From NCBI GenBank assembly GCA_024698045.1, contig JAILRS010000002.1, forward strand, positions 1 through 64,000: DNA of 64,000 nucleotides, written 5' to 3'. The notes below the pieces were generated by a model. That model saw only the letters and a list, made by a program, of their open reading frames with translations, was not told the origin of the DNA and made no database searches. The DNA is from Selenomonadaceae bacterium (lineage in GTDB: Bacteria; Bacillota; Negativicutes; Selenomonadales; Selenomonadaceae). Of this stretch, positions 27,676 through 36,708 are shown one piece after another. A program made the translations under genes and the position numbers. Every line of letters begins with the position of its first letter. Position 1 is the first letter of the stretch.

Positions 27676-28434
27676 TCATGCGCCTCTTAACTTTTTATTA
27701 CGTAACTTCATCATGCAGTTAAATGCCAAATCTCTAATCTCTTCGGGTTCCAAAAATTCCAGCGTCGTCACGGCGGCATAATGATTCAAATATTTTTTAC
27801 ATTCCCTGAAGTAATCGGTAATGCCTTCCTTATCTCCTATCTCGTTTTTAAAATCCGCTATAGCCAATAAGACGCCCTTCATTCTGTTGAAATTCATTCT
27901 GTTAAACGTATCCATGACATCGGTACATATAGTTTGATTCATCAACAGTATTTCGGTCAAGGCATAATGATTTGTATTTTTTTCGTCGTAGGTAAGATAA
28001 CCATACCACCAAAGACGAGAAAGTGCATTATCGTTAAGAAGACTGCCGCTCGAGGAAACAAAGAAACGAGTTTTTATGGTATTTTCACGCGCGTCCTTCA
28101 TCCACCTGTTACGAATATAATTGCGGTATTTCGGTACGGCATGACACAGATACGTCCACATATATCGATTGGAAGCTTGAAGGGGAGTTAATTTTCTAAA
28201 TGCATCATAAATATTTCGTGTGTTTGTTAAATCGTCTACAGACTTTTGATCCTCGTCGTTTGAGCAATACGGAGTAAAGTCATTAACCTCCACGCTTGAC
28301 ATCTTGAAATATTCTTTACCGGGCTGAAAATATCCGCTCAACCAATTATCTTCACTTGAGTAATGGTCTGCATTTTTCGGAATATCGCTAAGAAGACTGT
28401 CGTATGCATCTTCGGTAAAATATCCGAGTAACAT
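27676..28434 (-). CDS. DUF6339-like protein, last gene of island B
   Basis: A 252-residue soluble protein. The central part (KLTPLQASNRYMWTYL, then RFFVSSSG...LSRLWWYGYLTYDE) matches what I recall of the DUF6339 family, found beside GHKL ATPases and other defence-type genes. The biochemical activity is unknown and no catalytic motif is obvious. Its ATG overlaps the stop of the preceding gene by one base (TGATG), so translation is coupled. The coding end (EEIRDLA) contains the 20-base sequence repeated beyond the other end of the island. The gene looks intact. Confidence 0.6.
   Translation of the reverse strand: MLLGYFTEDAYDSLLSDIPKNADHYSSEDNWLSGYFQPGKEYFKMSSVEVNDFTPYCSNDEDQKSVDDLTNTRNIYDAFRKLTPLQASNRYMWTYLCHAVPKYRNYIRNRWMKDARENTIKTRFFVSSSGSLLNDNALSRLWWYGYLTYDEKNTNHYALTEILLMNQTICTDVMDTFNRMNFNRMKGVLLAIADFKNEIGDKEGITDYFRECKKYLNHYAAVTTLEFLEPEEIRDLAFNCMMKLRNKKLRGA
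27726..27745. repeat. 20-base direct repeat, copy 1
   Basis: CCAAATCTCTAATCTCTTCG, inside the 3' part of the DUF6339-like gene. An exact copy in the same orientation lies at 31155-31174, and similarity continues for about 18 further bases (AAAATT...GCG). Confidence 0.85.
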
Positions 28435-29372
28435 CAGTTAATACCCCCTGTCATCTGTCCTTCGCCGCTGTTGACTTCGTTGTCAATAAAGTTTTTAAAA
28501 CCTTTTAAAGAGTCCAAAGAAATACCGCCTAACAAATAATCTGCCAATACGGTAGCGTATTCATCATAAGGATTGTCGAATTTATTTGCCGACTCATTTA
28601 TTTTGAGTCGAATTGCTCTGAACCATTGAAGATCGTTGTAGTTATTATTACTTGAGTTATCATCGTCTTCCGATTTACTGCTCAAAACAATATCAACGGC
28701 CTCAACCAAAACGGGATACACTATTACTCCCGTCAGATATCTGCGCAGTGCTCCGTTATTTACGTCTTTGAAATGGTAATATATTTCGTACAGTTCTTTT
28801 TTCAGGTAGATTATTATCTTAGTGCCCTCGAAGTCGGGATATATATCCGTTGGAATATCATTTTTTTCGCTGATGCTGAAAATCGAGGAGATAGGTTTTT
28901 CAAGTTCGCTGTCATCCAAATAAATTGTCCGTGAATCTTCTGTGGCAAGAATATCGCCCTTGCGAATCTAAAAAGCAATGCCGCCGAAATACAATTCGTT
29001 AAATTCGCCGGGGCAAGTGAAATTCTTGATATCTTGGGCGGCGATTACGGAACAGGTAACATCTATTTTGGTTACAACATCATATTTAGGAATTTCTATT
29101 GTCATGCCGGTTTTGTCGGCAGGAAAAGTAAAAATACGGCTGTACGATGCGGCACTGCTCTTTACGGAAATTATCGCGACGGCTTCGCCCGAATCTATTA
29201 ACTTCTGCAGTCCGTCACATTTCATTTCATATCTTATCGGAATTATTATGTTACGATTGTCTACATCAATATCTTCGACGTTTAGGAAGGTACGGAAATA
29301 ACAGGCTTCTATATAATCATCACGACCGTCGGCAAGTACGGGGTTCGGAAATTCTGTTTTTGTGGCTATCAT
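28434..29372 (-). pseudogene. Island B middle gene, split by an in-frame amber codon
   Basis: Two reading frames of 134 and 161 residues lie in the same frame, separated only by TAG at 28968-28970 and 16 further sense codons. Read through, they make one ~312-residue protein. Around the stop it reads YFGGIAF-stop-IRKGDILATEDSR and then DDSELEKPISSIF, which is continuous protein sequence in style and matches my memory of proteins encoded between a GHKL ATPase and DUF6339 (RKGD(I/L)LA, later YPVLVEA and WFRAI). Function is unknown. The ATG overlaps the GHKL stop (ATGA), and the stop overlaps the DUF6339 start. Either a premature stop, a suppressed stop, or two polypeptides (no ribosome site was seen for the second ATG at 28919). 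Confidence 0.65.
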
Positions 29373-31081
29373 TTTTCAACAACCTCCGTCAAAATCAGAT
29401 TAAGTTTCATTTTTTCTTTTCTGCGGAACGTGACGAAAAACGAGGCAGGATTATCGGCGGATACTTTTACCGGTCCTGCTTTACCGTCGACGATATTTAT
29501 TTTCCTATTTTGATAAGTAAACGTTTCCATTTCCAACGAATCGGAACGCCCGTCCTCACCTACGGCGGAACATTCGATAAACATGTTGTTATAATCTTTT
29601 TTGGGGTTTATGACTATCTTGTAAATGCCAAGTGAAGCATTAATCGGAAATGCTCGCTGAGCCGTAATATTTGGCGTTATCAAAGTCTTTGAGCCTTTGC
29701 CTGGTATGACACCCTCTTTTACAGCTAAACCATCGGGTGCGACGGGAATCAAAAATCTGGATGGTTCATTTATATCGGGATTTGTAGTTTGATTATGGAC
29801 AGTTCCCTTTTGCGGAGTGCCTTTGCCTTTTTTACCGCGCTTTGTCGTCGTCCCGTGACTTGTCCTGTTTATTGTCATCTTTCCGATTTTAACTTTAACT
29901 CTAAGCTCATCATCGCCTTTTACATCGCTGTCCGTTCCGTCCGTATCTTCATTGTAAGCAAGATAATCGCTCACACCTGCCGCATCAATTGTTGTTTCGT
30001 TAACGGTTTCGAATTGCTTTTTCAATAAATCAAGGACATCACTGCTTATTTTGTTTATGGCTTCTTTTGCTGATTTTCTCCTTTGTTTTTCGGAACTGTC
30101 AATCTGTTTGTAATCCCATCTGTCATGGAGCGGAGGCTCAGTGTCTTTCAATAATTCGCCGAGTTTTTCGCCCCTTGCAATGACCACAGCGGCATAATGT
30201 TGAAAAATACGCCGTGAATAAATATTTATCAACATTCCCGTAGATCTGAAGTTGCCAATCGTACGCTTATAATTTGCATCTGCCTTGATATATACTTCCA
30301 AATCGTTATTTTCCAAAATCGCTAATTGTTCCTTTTCCGATTCCGTAAAAGCTTTGTACAACTGATACGACGCGATTATTTCGGGACTTTCCTTTACCGA
30401 TTCCGTAAAAAGTTTTTCTATTGATTTATCATCTATCGATATGGTTTCGTTTCCGTCTTTCAATTCTACAACAAGTTTGTTTTCACATATTGCGACGAAG
30501 AAATTTTTTAAAACGGCGTTCGTAACATTCTTTAGCCATTCATCCGAAGAAAAGCCGACTATGATAACATCCGTGCCGTATTCCGTACGCTTGAAAATAT
30601 CTCTGAAATTATTTTTGTCCTCGGGGTAAATCGGTTTCCACTCTTTATTTTCGTTATCGTTGACTTGATATCTTCCGACACGTTGAGTAGGTTCGCCGTT
30701 ATTGTCTAAAAGTGTGGCAAGCCTTGCAACCCCGATAAAAGCACTTTTATTGTCTTCGGCAAATGTGTTGTAAAAAACCATGCTCAATGATGAACAAGCG
30801 AATGGCGCATTTTTTCCGATACCGTAGGATCCGCCGCTTGACCTATCATATTTTACCGAAATACCGTCCGAGCCGGTCAATGCTTCCCAAGGCGAAGATT
30901 TTTTCTCGTTGTGACTTCCGCTCAAACCTTTTGTGTTATAGTCGCTTACCACGAGAATAGGTATAAAATTTTCATTCAAAGTATTTTCGGCTTGATTGAC
31001 AAATCTTTCAAGCTTAGCATCCATATCATCGCCCCAATAAGCGCGATAGCTGGTATGTCTCTGACAAATATCATTCATCAT
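29369..31081 (-). CDS. GHKL-type ATPase of island B, probably lacking its extreme N-terminus
   Basis: A 570-residue MutL/Hsp90-superfamily ATPase. The nucleotide-site motifs are VVSDYNTKGLSG (Asp47, the D-x-G-x-G box) and GGSYGIGKNAPF (84-94, the glycine-rich lid), followed by a transducer-like region and a beta-sandwich-rich C-terminal half. The N-box helix (E/R..QNSLDA) that should precede the Asp box by ~60-100 residues is absent: the frame is closed by TAA 15 bases before the ATG, and the aroA terminator lies just beyond. The start has no good ribosome site. This suggests 5' truncation. Genes of this type belong to defence loci such as those with Z1 and AIPR proteins (mza-like); no such partners are present here. 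Confidence 0.65.
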   Translation of the reverse strand: MMNDICQRHTSYRAYWGDDMDAKLERFVNQAENTLNENFIPILVVSDYNTKGLSGSHNEKKSSPWEALTGSDGISVKYDRSSGGSYGIGKNAPFACSSLSMVFYNTFAEDNKSAFIGVARLATLLDNNGEPTQRVGRYQVNDNENKEWKPIYPEDKNNFRDIFKRTEYGTDVIIVGFSSDEWLKNVTNAVLKNFFVAICENKLVVELKDGNETISIDDKSIEKLFTESVKESPEIIASYQLYKAFTESEKEQLAILENNDLEVYIKADANYKRTIGNFRSTGMLINIYSRRIFQHYAAVVIARGEKLGELLKDTEPPLHDRWDYKQIDSSEKQRRKSAKEAINKISSDVLDLLKKQFETVNETTIDAAGVSDYLAYNEDTDGTDSDVKGDDELRVKVKIGKMTINRTSHGTTTKRGKKGKGTPQKGTVHNQTTNPDINEPSRFLIPVAPDGLAVKEGVIPGKGSKTLITPNITAQRAFPINASLGIYKIVINPKKDYNNMFIECSAVGEDGRSDSLEMETFTYQNRKINIVDGKAGPVKVSADNPASFFVTFRRKEKMKLNLILTEVVEK

Positions 31082-31100
31082 AAAAATTTTAACTTAGGTA

Positions 31101-31136
31101 TAAAAAATACGAGTGTAGATAACACCCGTGTTTTTT
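31101..31136. terminator. Terminator of aroA (bidirectional hairpin)
   Basis: On the minus strand ACGGGTGT pairs with ACACTCGT (one G-T) followed by A and six T. On the plus strand six T also follow. It stands between aroA and island B, so the island's operon lacks an obvious promoter of its own. Confidence 0.75.
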
Positions 31137-31154
31137 ATTTATTTGGAAGGTCGC

Positions 31155-31174
31155 CCAAATCTCTAATCTCTTCG
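31155..31174. repeat. 20-base direct repeat, copy 2, in a DUF6339-like coding scrap
   Basis: Exact copy of 27726-27745. On the minus strand the surrounding bases (31135-31194) encode ILKHEEIRDLGDLPNK and a stop, similar to FLEPEEIRDLAF in the DUF6339-like protein. It lies between aroA and its terminator and looks like the leftover 3' end of a related gene. Confidence 0.6.
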
Positions 31175-31196
31175 TGTTTTAAAATTCGGCGATATA

Positions 31197-32480
31197 TTAA
31201 TCGGTGAGGACGTCGAAAAAATTCGGATAGGAAATATTAACGCAATCGCTGTCGTCAATAGCTACACCCTTTGCGGCGGCACCGAATATGCTGAGCGACA
31301 TAGCCATGCGATGATCTGCGCGAGTAATACATTCGGCAAAAGTTTTTTCCTGTCCGCCGTGAATAATCAAAGTGTCTTCGGTTGCGGTGAATGTGTTCGG
31401 AGAAATTTTGTTGAACTCCTCGACAATCGCCGCAAGTCTGTCAGTTTCCTTGACACGCAATTCGCCGACATCGTGAATAATCGTAGTACCTTCGGCGAAC
31501 GCGGCGGCAACGGCTATAGCCGGAATTTCATCGATTAATCGCGGAATCATTTCGCCGCCAAATTCAACGCCGCGCAATTTCGACGATACGACACGCAAAT
31601 CGGCGGAACTTTCTCCGCCCGAAGTTTTTACGTTAAGCATTTCGATTTTCGCGCCCATATCACTGAGTACGTCGATAATGCCCGTGCGTGTTTCGTTCAC
31701 TCCGACATTTTTTATCGTCACATCGGATCCGTCGAGAATCGTCGCCAATACCAACCAATAAGCCCCGGAACTAATATCGCCCGGTATGGAAATTTTTTCC
31801 GGCGCAACCAAATTGTAAGTTGGGAAAATTCTTATTATGTTGTTGAAAGTTTCAATGTGAACGCCGAAAGCCGCCAACATTTTTTCCGTATGATTGCGCG
31901 AAGGCACAGGCTCAACGACAGTCGTGACACTTCCTGCATACAATCCCGCCAAAAGAATCGCCGACTTGACTTGGGCACTTGCTACCGGCATTTGATAATT
32001 TATTCCGCGCAGAATTTTGGTGGACGGCAGGACGGTTATCGGCAAATTTTTATTACCGTTGCGCCCGACGATATTCGCGCCCATTTCGGTTAACGGATTG
32101 ATGACACGCGCCATAGGACGACGACGCAAAGAATTATCGCCCGTGAATGTCGTTAAAAATTTCTGCGGCGAACAAAGCCCTAACAACAATCGTAAAGTCG
32201 TGCCGGAATTTCCCGCATCCAAAATATTTTCGGGTTCCTTCAAACCTTGCAAGCCGTTGCCCGTAACTAAAATCTTGTCGCCCGATTGCTCGATATTCGC
32301 GCCCAACGCTCTCATGCATGCCACCGTTGACAGACAATCCGCACCCGAAAGGAAATTGGAAATTTCAACCGTCGTGCTACCCAAAGCCGAAAGAATTACG
32401 CTGCGATGGGAAATTGATTTATCGGCGGCAACTTGTATTTCGTCGCGCATGCCGTGATTCATTGCTAAAATTTTTTTCAT
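31197..32480 (-). CDS. aroA: 3-phosphoshikimate 1-carboxyvinyltransferase (EPSP synthase)
   Basis: Joins PEP to shikimate-3-phosphate in aromatic amino acid synthesis. 427 residues, the usual length. Motifs: VAADKSISHRSV (Lys/Ser binding shikimate phosphate), DAGNSGTTLRLL (PEP-binding), RRPMARVINPL, and the C-terminal RVKETDRLAAI and ADHRMAMSL. ATG 32480 is chosen because AAGGAG lies at the right distance; an ATG seven codons earlier has none. It follows flhA in the same direction across a ~120-base gap with a long inverted repeat. Other aro genes are absent from the window. Confidence 0.94.
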   Translation of the reverse strand: MKKILAMNHGMRDEIQVAADKSISHRSVILSALGSTTVEISNFLSGADCLSTVACMRALGANIEQSGDKILVTGNGLQGLKEPENILDAGNSGTTLRLLLGLCSPQKFLTTFTGDNSLRRRPMARVINPLTEMGANIVGRNGNKNLPITVLPSTKILRGINYQMPVASAQVKSAILLAGLYAGSVTTVVEPVPSRNHTEKMLAAFGVHIETFNNIIRIFPTYNLVAPEKISIPGDISSGAYWLVLATILDGSDVTIKNVGVNETRTGIIDVLSDMGAKIEMLNVKTSGGESSADLRVVSSKLRGVEFGGEMIPRLIDEIPAIAVAAAFAEGTTIIHDVGELRVKETDRLAAIVEEFNKISPNTFTATEDTLIIHGGQEKTFAECITRADHRMAMSLSIFGAAAKGVAIDDSDCVNISYPNFFDVLTD

Positions 32481-32506
32481 CGTGGAACTCCTTATTATCA
32501 AAAGTT

Positions 32507-32537
32507 ATCGCCGCGATTAAAGTTGATATTGACTTTA
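32507..32537. repeat. Dispersed repeat, copy 1 (flhA-aroA gap)
   Basis: ATCGCCGCGATTAAAGT then GATATTGACTTTA. It shares the pattern CCGCRATTR...GAT...GACTT with copies at 38187, 63506 and 63768. Here it also lies in a long hairpin (TCGCCGCG...CGCGGCGA, 32508-32548) followed by seven T on the plus strand, opposite to the genes around it. Confidence 0.55.
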
Positions 32538-32600
32538 GCCGCGGCGATTTTTTTAGGTTATGATTATCTTCGGCGCGTTTAACGCAACTTTATCGCCGCT

Positions 32601-34685
32601 TTAAATTCTGACTACGCCCAAGATTTGAATTTCGACCGACTGATCTATTTCGGCATGTGAGACAATCGTAAGCCCTTGAATCGAACGCTCGACAAGTTTG
32701 CGGAAGTAGAGACGTACGGCAGGACTTGTCAACACCACGGGCGGATAACCTTGATTGCTCAACTTGTCTATCTCGTTACTCAAAGAATTAATCATGCGGC
32801 GCATGGAATCGGGATCGAGACTGACATAAGAACCGTGATCTGTTCGCTGTACCGCGCCCACGATACGATTTTCCAATGAAGGGTCTAATGTTACGCAGGG
32901 CAATGTATTTCCCTGTACAACCTGTTGCGTTATCTGTCTGCCCATTGCATGCCGTACATATTCCGTCAAAATTTCCGGATCTTTCGTCGCGCGCGCGTAA
33001 TCGGCGAGTACTTCCATAATCGTCGCCATATCGCGAATTGATATTCTTTCGTTGAGCAAGTTCGCCAAAACTTTTTGAATTTCGCCGACGCCCAACAATT
33101 CCGGCACAACTTCGTCGACAAGCGTTTGATGTGTCTTTGCCAAATTGTCGACCAAATTTTGCGCTTCCTGACGTCCGAGTATTTCCGAAGCGTGTTGCTT
33201 TATAACTTCGGTCAAATGTGTTGCAAGTACCGAAACGGCATCGACAACTGTGTAACCGTTTAATTCTGCTTGTTCGCGCTGATTTTCGGTAATCCACAAC
33301 GCAGGTAAGCCAAAGGCAGGCTCTACAGTTTCAATGCCCGCAATTTCCTCGAAAACCGTGCCCGAGTTCATTGCCAAGAAGTGGTCTAACATCAATTCGC
33401 CGCGCGCTATTTCCATGCCTTTCAGCTTGATTATGTAGGCATTCGGTTTAATCTGAATGTTATCGCGAATACGAATTGTAGGCACGACCAGACCGAGTTC
33501 AAGAGCACACTGTCGGCGAATCATGACAATACGGTCTAACAAATCGCCGCCCTGTCCCGTATCTACCAGCGGAATCAACGAGTAACCGATTTCCAATTCC
33601 ATAGGATCGACTTGCAACAGTGAGATAATATTTTCGGGACGTGTCGCCTCGCTCTTCTCCTTAACTTGTTTCTGTTCTTCCTTGACTTCTTCGGTAACCG
33701 TTGTTTTCTGATGCAGATTGTAACCGATAAAGCCGCAGAGGACAGCCAACGAGGCGAAGGGTATACCGGGCAGACCGGGCACGATTGCCAACATCAACAA
33801 GACGCCCGAATTGATGAAAAAGATACGTTCATTGTTAAAGAGTTGTCGAACGATATCGCCGCCCAAATTACCCTCGGATGCGGCACGTGTAACGATAATA
33901 CCGGTTGCGGTGGAAATCAACAGCGCAGGAATTTGACTGACAAGACCTTCACCGACGGTAAGCAGTGTGTAAGTTTGCAGAGCGTCGATAGCTGCCATAT
34001 CACGCTGCGCCATACCGATAATGAAACCGCCGCCGATATTTATCAACATGATGATAATCGCGGCAATCGCATCACCTTTGACGAACTTTGAAGCACCGTC
34101 CATAGCTCCGAAGAAGTCCGCTTCACGCTGAATTTTTTCGCGGCGTACTTTTGCTTCGGCGTCCGTTATCGTACCTTGGTTTAAGTCAGCATCGATTGCC
34201 ATCTGTTTACCGGGCATTGCGTCCAATGTAAAACGCGCACTGACTTCCGCGACACGTTCGGAACCTTTTGTAATGACGATGAAGTTGATGATAACGAGGA
34301 TGATAAACATGATGAAGCCGACGACGGGATTACCGCCGACGACGAAGTTACCGAAAGCAGTTATGACTTCGCCCGCGTAAGCGTCAATCAAAATCAAACG
34401 CGTAGACGAAATATTTAACGCTAATCGGAAAAGTGTCGTGACGAGCAACAGCGAAGGGAAAACGGATAAATCCAAAGCCTCCTCGTTGTAAATCGCGCTC
34501 ATTATGACGACTAGGGCAATGGTTATGTTAAGACAGATTAACATATCCAAAAGCGGCGTCGGTAACGGTATAATCATCATGATAACAATCATGACGAGAG
34601 TAACCGCGATTATGACGTCACTGTATTTTTGTACCAGCGAGCCCAGTGTAACGGATTCGCTTAAAGATTCCTCGGGTGCCGCCAT
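32601..34685 (-). CDS. flhA: Flagellar export gate protein FlhA
   Basis: Core of the flagellar type III export gate, coupling proton flow to export. 694 residues: N-terminal half with about eight membrane helices and the FHIPEP-type cytoplasmic loop (GSERVAEVSARFTLDAMPGKQMAIDADL), then a large cytosolic domain (TVLATHLTEVIK, QMVQGNTLPCVTLDP) that docks chaperone-substrate complexes. ATG 34685 has AAAGGAAA upstream. Last flagellar gene of the minus-strand cluster; flhF and flhG, which commonly follow, are not present and aroA comes next. Confidence 0.96.
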   Translation of the reverse strand: MAAPEESLSESVTLGSLVQKYSDVIIAVTLVMIVIMMIIPLPTPLLDMLICLNITIALVVIMSAIYNEEALDLSVFPSLLLVTTLFRLALNISSTRLILIDAYAGEVITAFGNFVVGGNPVVGFIMFIILVIINFIVITKGSERVAEVSARFTLDAMPGKQMAIDADLNQGTITDAEAKVRREKIQREADFFGAMDGASKFVKGDAIAAIIIMLINIGGGFIIGMAQRDMAAIDALQTYTLLTVGEGLVSQIPALLISTATGIIVTRAASEGNLGGDIVRQLFNNERIFFINSGVLLMLAIVPGLPGIPFASLAVLCGFIGYNLHQKTTVTEEVKEEQKQVKEKSEATRPENIISLLQVDPMELEIGYSLIPLVDTGQGGDLLDRIVMIRRQCALELGLVVPTIRIRDNIQIKPNAYIIKLKGMEIARGELMLDHFLAMNSGTVFEEIAGIETVEPAFGLPALWITENQREQAELNGYTVVDAVSVLATHLTEVIKQHASEILGRQEAQNLVDNLAKTHQTLVDEVVPELLGVGEIQKVLANLLNERISIRDMATIMEVLADYARATKDPEILTEYVRHAMGRQITQQVVQGNTLPCVTLDPSLENRIVGAVQRTDHGSYVSLDPDSMRRMINSLSNEIDKLSNQGYPPVVLTSPAVRLYFRKLVERSIQGLTIVSHAEIDQSVEIQILGVVRI

Positions 34686-34766
34686 TTTCTTTTTTCCTTT
34701 CGGTTAGAATTTTTTACTGCAAAATTTTTATCAACACATCTTCCCGTCATCCGTTTCCGAATTTAA

Positions 34767-35924
34767 TCACGCGGCACGGGAATTTATTTTTTTGTTTTTG
34801 ATTCTGTAGACGTAGGCAAGAATTTCGGCAACTGCCTGATAGAGTTCCGCCGGTACCATACCACCGACTTCAACTGCGGCATAAAGTGCACGTGCCACGG
34901 GTTTATTTTCGACAATCGGGATACGGTTTTCGCGCGCTATCTTCTTGATTCTTTCGGCTACGACATCTTGACCTTTCGCCAGAACCAACGGCGCGACCAT
35001 ACCTTTTTTGTAACTCAATGCGACAGCCAAATGCGTCGGGTTGGTAACAATAACATCTGCCTTCGGTACTTCCTGCATCATTCTTGACATTGCCATTTGA
35101 CGCTGTTTCTGTTTGATTTTACCTTTAATCTGCGGATCGCCTTCCATCTGTTTGTATTCGTCTTTGACTTCCTGCTTACTCATCATCAAATCTTGCGTTG
35201 TCTGCCATTTCTGATAAGCATAGTCAGCTACCGCCATAACCATTATGACTGCGACGACTTGAAATGCCATATTGAAAATGATATCGGCGGCAGTCGCCAA
35301 AGATTGCGGCAAGTCAAAGAAAATAAATTGCGGCAATAACGGAATTTGATCTTTTAAGTAGAGATACAAGAAAAAACCTATGACAATTATTTTGAACAAC
35401 GACTTCAGTAATTCGACAATGGAACGTTTGGAGAAAATACGCCCGAAGCCGTTAATCGGGTCTAAGTTTTCTAATTTCGGTTCAAGTTTCTCCGTTGAGA
35501 TTACAAGACCGACTTGAAACAAATTTATAGCCAAACCGACAACCAATATACCCAACATAATCGGGATAATGGTTTTGGCGAATAAAATCATAATTCCTAT
35601 AAACAGTTCGGAAATGCCTTCGGTGGAAGTATTCAACGCCAGATGTGAATAAAGATAGGCGGTGTATTCGGCAATATTTCCGTAAATATATTCCCATAGG
35701 AGTCTGATGATAAGAAAACCCATGAGCAGTATGAATGCGGTATTTAATTCCTGACTTTTAGCTACTTGACCTTTTTTGCGAGCGTCTTCGCGTTTTTTGG
35801 AAGTAGGTTCCTCAGTCTTGTCTCCGTCGAAACGCTGCAAGTCAAATACAAAATCGTCGATTAAAAATGAATCATCATGGTGAAAGAGCTTTGAGGGCGA
35901 TAAGAATGTTAGCGTACATCTCAT
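34767..35924 (-). CDS. flhB: Flagellar export switch protein FlhB
   Basis: Export gate component whose autocleavage switches the machine from rod/hook to filament substrates. 385 residues as annotated. Four membrane helices, then the cytoplasmic domain with the cleavage motif NPTH in VIVTNPTHLAVAL. The conserved start of the protein is FDLQRFDGDKTEEPTSKKREDARKKGQV. The upstream ATG at 35924 overlaps fliR by 50 bases and adds ~28 unusual residues with no ribosome site; a TTG within FDLQ is the other candidate. Translation is probably coupled to fliR. Works with FliK, encoded ~8 kb away. Confidence 0.93.
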   Translation of the reverse strand: MRCTLTFLSPSKLFHHDDSFLIDDFVFDLQRFDGDKTEEPTSKKREDARKKGQVAKSQELNTAFILLMGFLIIRLLWEYIYGNIAEYTAYLYSHLALNTSTEGISELFIGIMILFAKTIIPIMLGILVVGLAINLFQVGLVISTEKLEPKLENLDPINGFGRIFSKRSIVELLKSLFKIIVIGFFLYLYLKDQIPLLPQFIFFDLPQSLATAADIIFNMAFQVVAVIMVMAVADYAYQKWQTTQDLMMSKQEVKDEYKQMEGDPQIKGKIKQKQRQMAMSRMMQEVPKADVIVTNPTHLAVALSYKKGMVAPLVLAKGQDVVAERIKKIARENRIPIVENKPVARALYAAVEVGGMVPAELYQAVAEILAYVYRIKNKKINSRAA

Positions 35925-36684
35925 TAAAAATCACGTCCAAAAAGAGCATAAAAAACGGTAAGACCAATGATAACATGCCCATGCCAATCATTAATTGCAT
36001 AGGTATGCCGATAACAAAAATATTCATCTGCGGCATGGTACGCGCCAAAATACCCAAGCCGACATTTGTTAAAAGTATAGCGAATGTGACGGGCATCGCG
36101 ATTTTCATTCCGTTGACAAAAATGCCCGCAGTCAAATCGGTAATAAGTTGCGGTAATGAATCGTTCCAAACCATGGAATCAAGCGGAATAATCCGAAAAC
36201 TTTCTGCCAATGCCGATAAAAATACATGGTGTCCGTTGGTTATCAGAAAATAAATTATCGTCAAGTTGTAGAGGAAAGTACCGACAAGACCTGTTTGTTG
36301 TTGCGTAGTAGGATCCATCATGTTGACGACCGCGAAACCGATTTGCATATCCATAATTTTACCGGCAGTATGTATCGCGGCAAGAGTAATGTACCCGACA
36401 ACGCCGATAAGCCAACCGATAAAAAGTTCTTTGGCGACGGTAAAAGCGAACATTGCAACAGTTTCGGGAGTATGAATGACATATTGCTTGACGACGACGG
36501 GAAAAATCAAAACCGCTAACATAATCGCTGCGCCTGCGCGTATTTTTTCGGAAATATTGACGCTACCCAGAAACGGCGAAATAAAAAAAATTCCGCTCGT
36601 CCTCGTCAGTATAAGCAAAAAGGCCGCAACTTGTCCCTGAAAGACGTCGAAAAAGTCAATCTCTGTCAAGCTGTCGACCCCCAA
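35875..36684 (-). CDS. fliR: Flagellar export protein FliR
   Basis: Export-gate membrane protein assembled with FliP and FliQ. 269 residues with about six membrane helices: AAFLLILTRTSGIFFISPFLG at the start and MDPTTQQQTGLVG in the middle are family features. The start is a TTG. That at 36684 is the longest, while a TTG five codons later has GGGGG at better spacing. It overlaps flhB downstream. Confidence 0.93.
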   Translation of the reverse strand: MGVDSLTEIDFFDVFQGQVAAFLLILTRTSGIFFISPFLGSVNISEKIRAGAAIMLAVLIFPVVVKQYVIHTPETVAMFAFTVAKELFIGWLIGVVGYITLAAIHTAGKIMDMQIGFAVVNMMDPTTQQQTGLVGTFLYNLTIIYFLITNGHHVFLSALAESFRIIPLDSMVWNDSLPQLITDLTAGIFVNGMKIAMPVTFAILLTNVGLGILARTMPQMNIFVIGIPMQLMIGMGMLSLVLPFFMLFLDVIFNEMYANILIALKALSP

Positions 36685-36708
36685 ATAAATGATTTACGAA
36701 ATATAATT

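Noticed and set aside
28968..28970. Genome-wide reassignment of TAG to an amino acid
   Set aside because: cbiD and the exporter's leader peptide end naturally at TAG with normal spacing to downstream genes, so amber works as a stop here.
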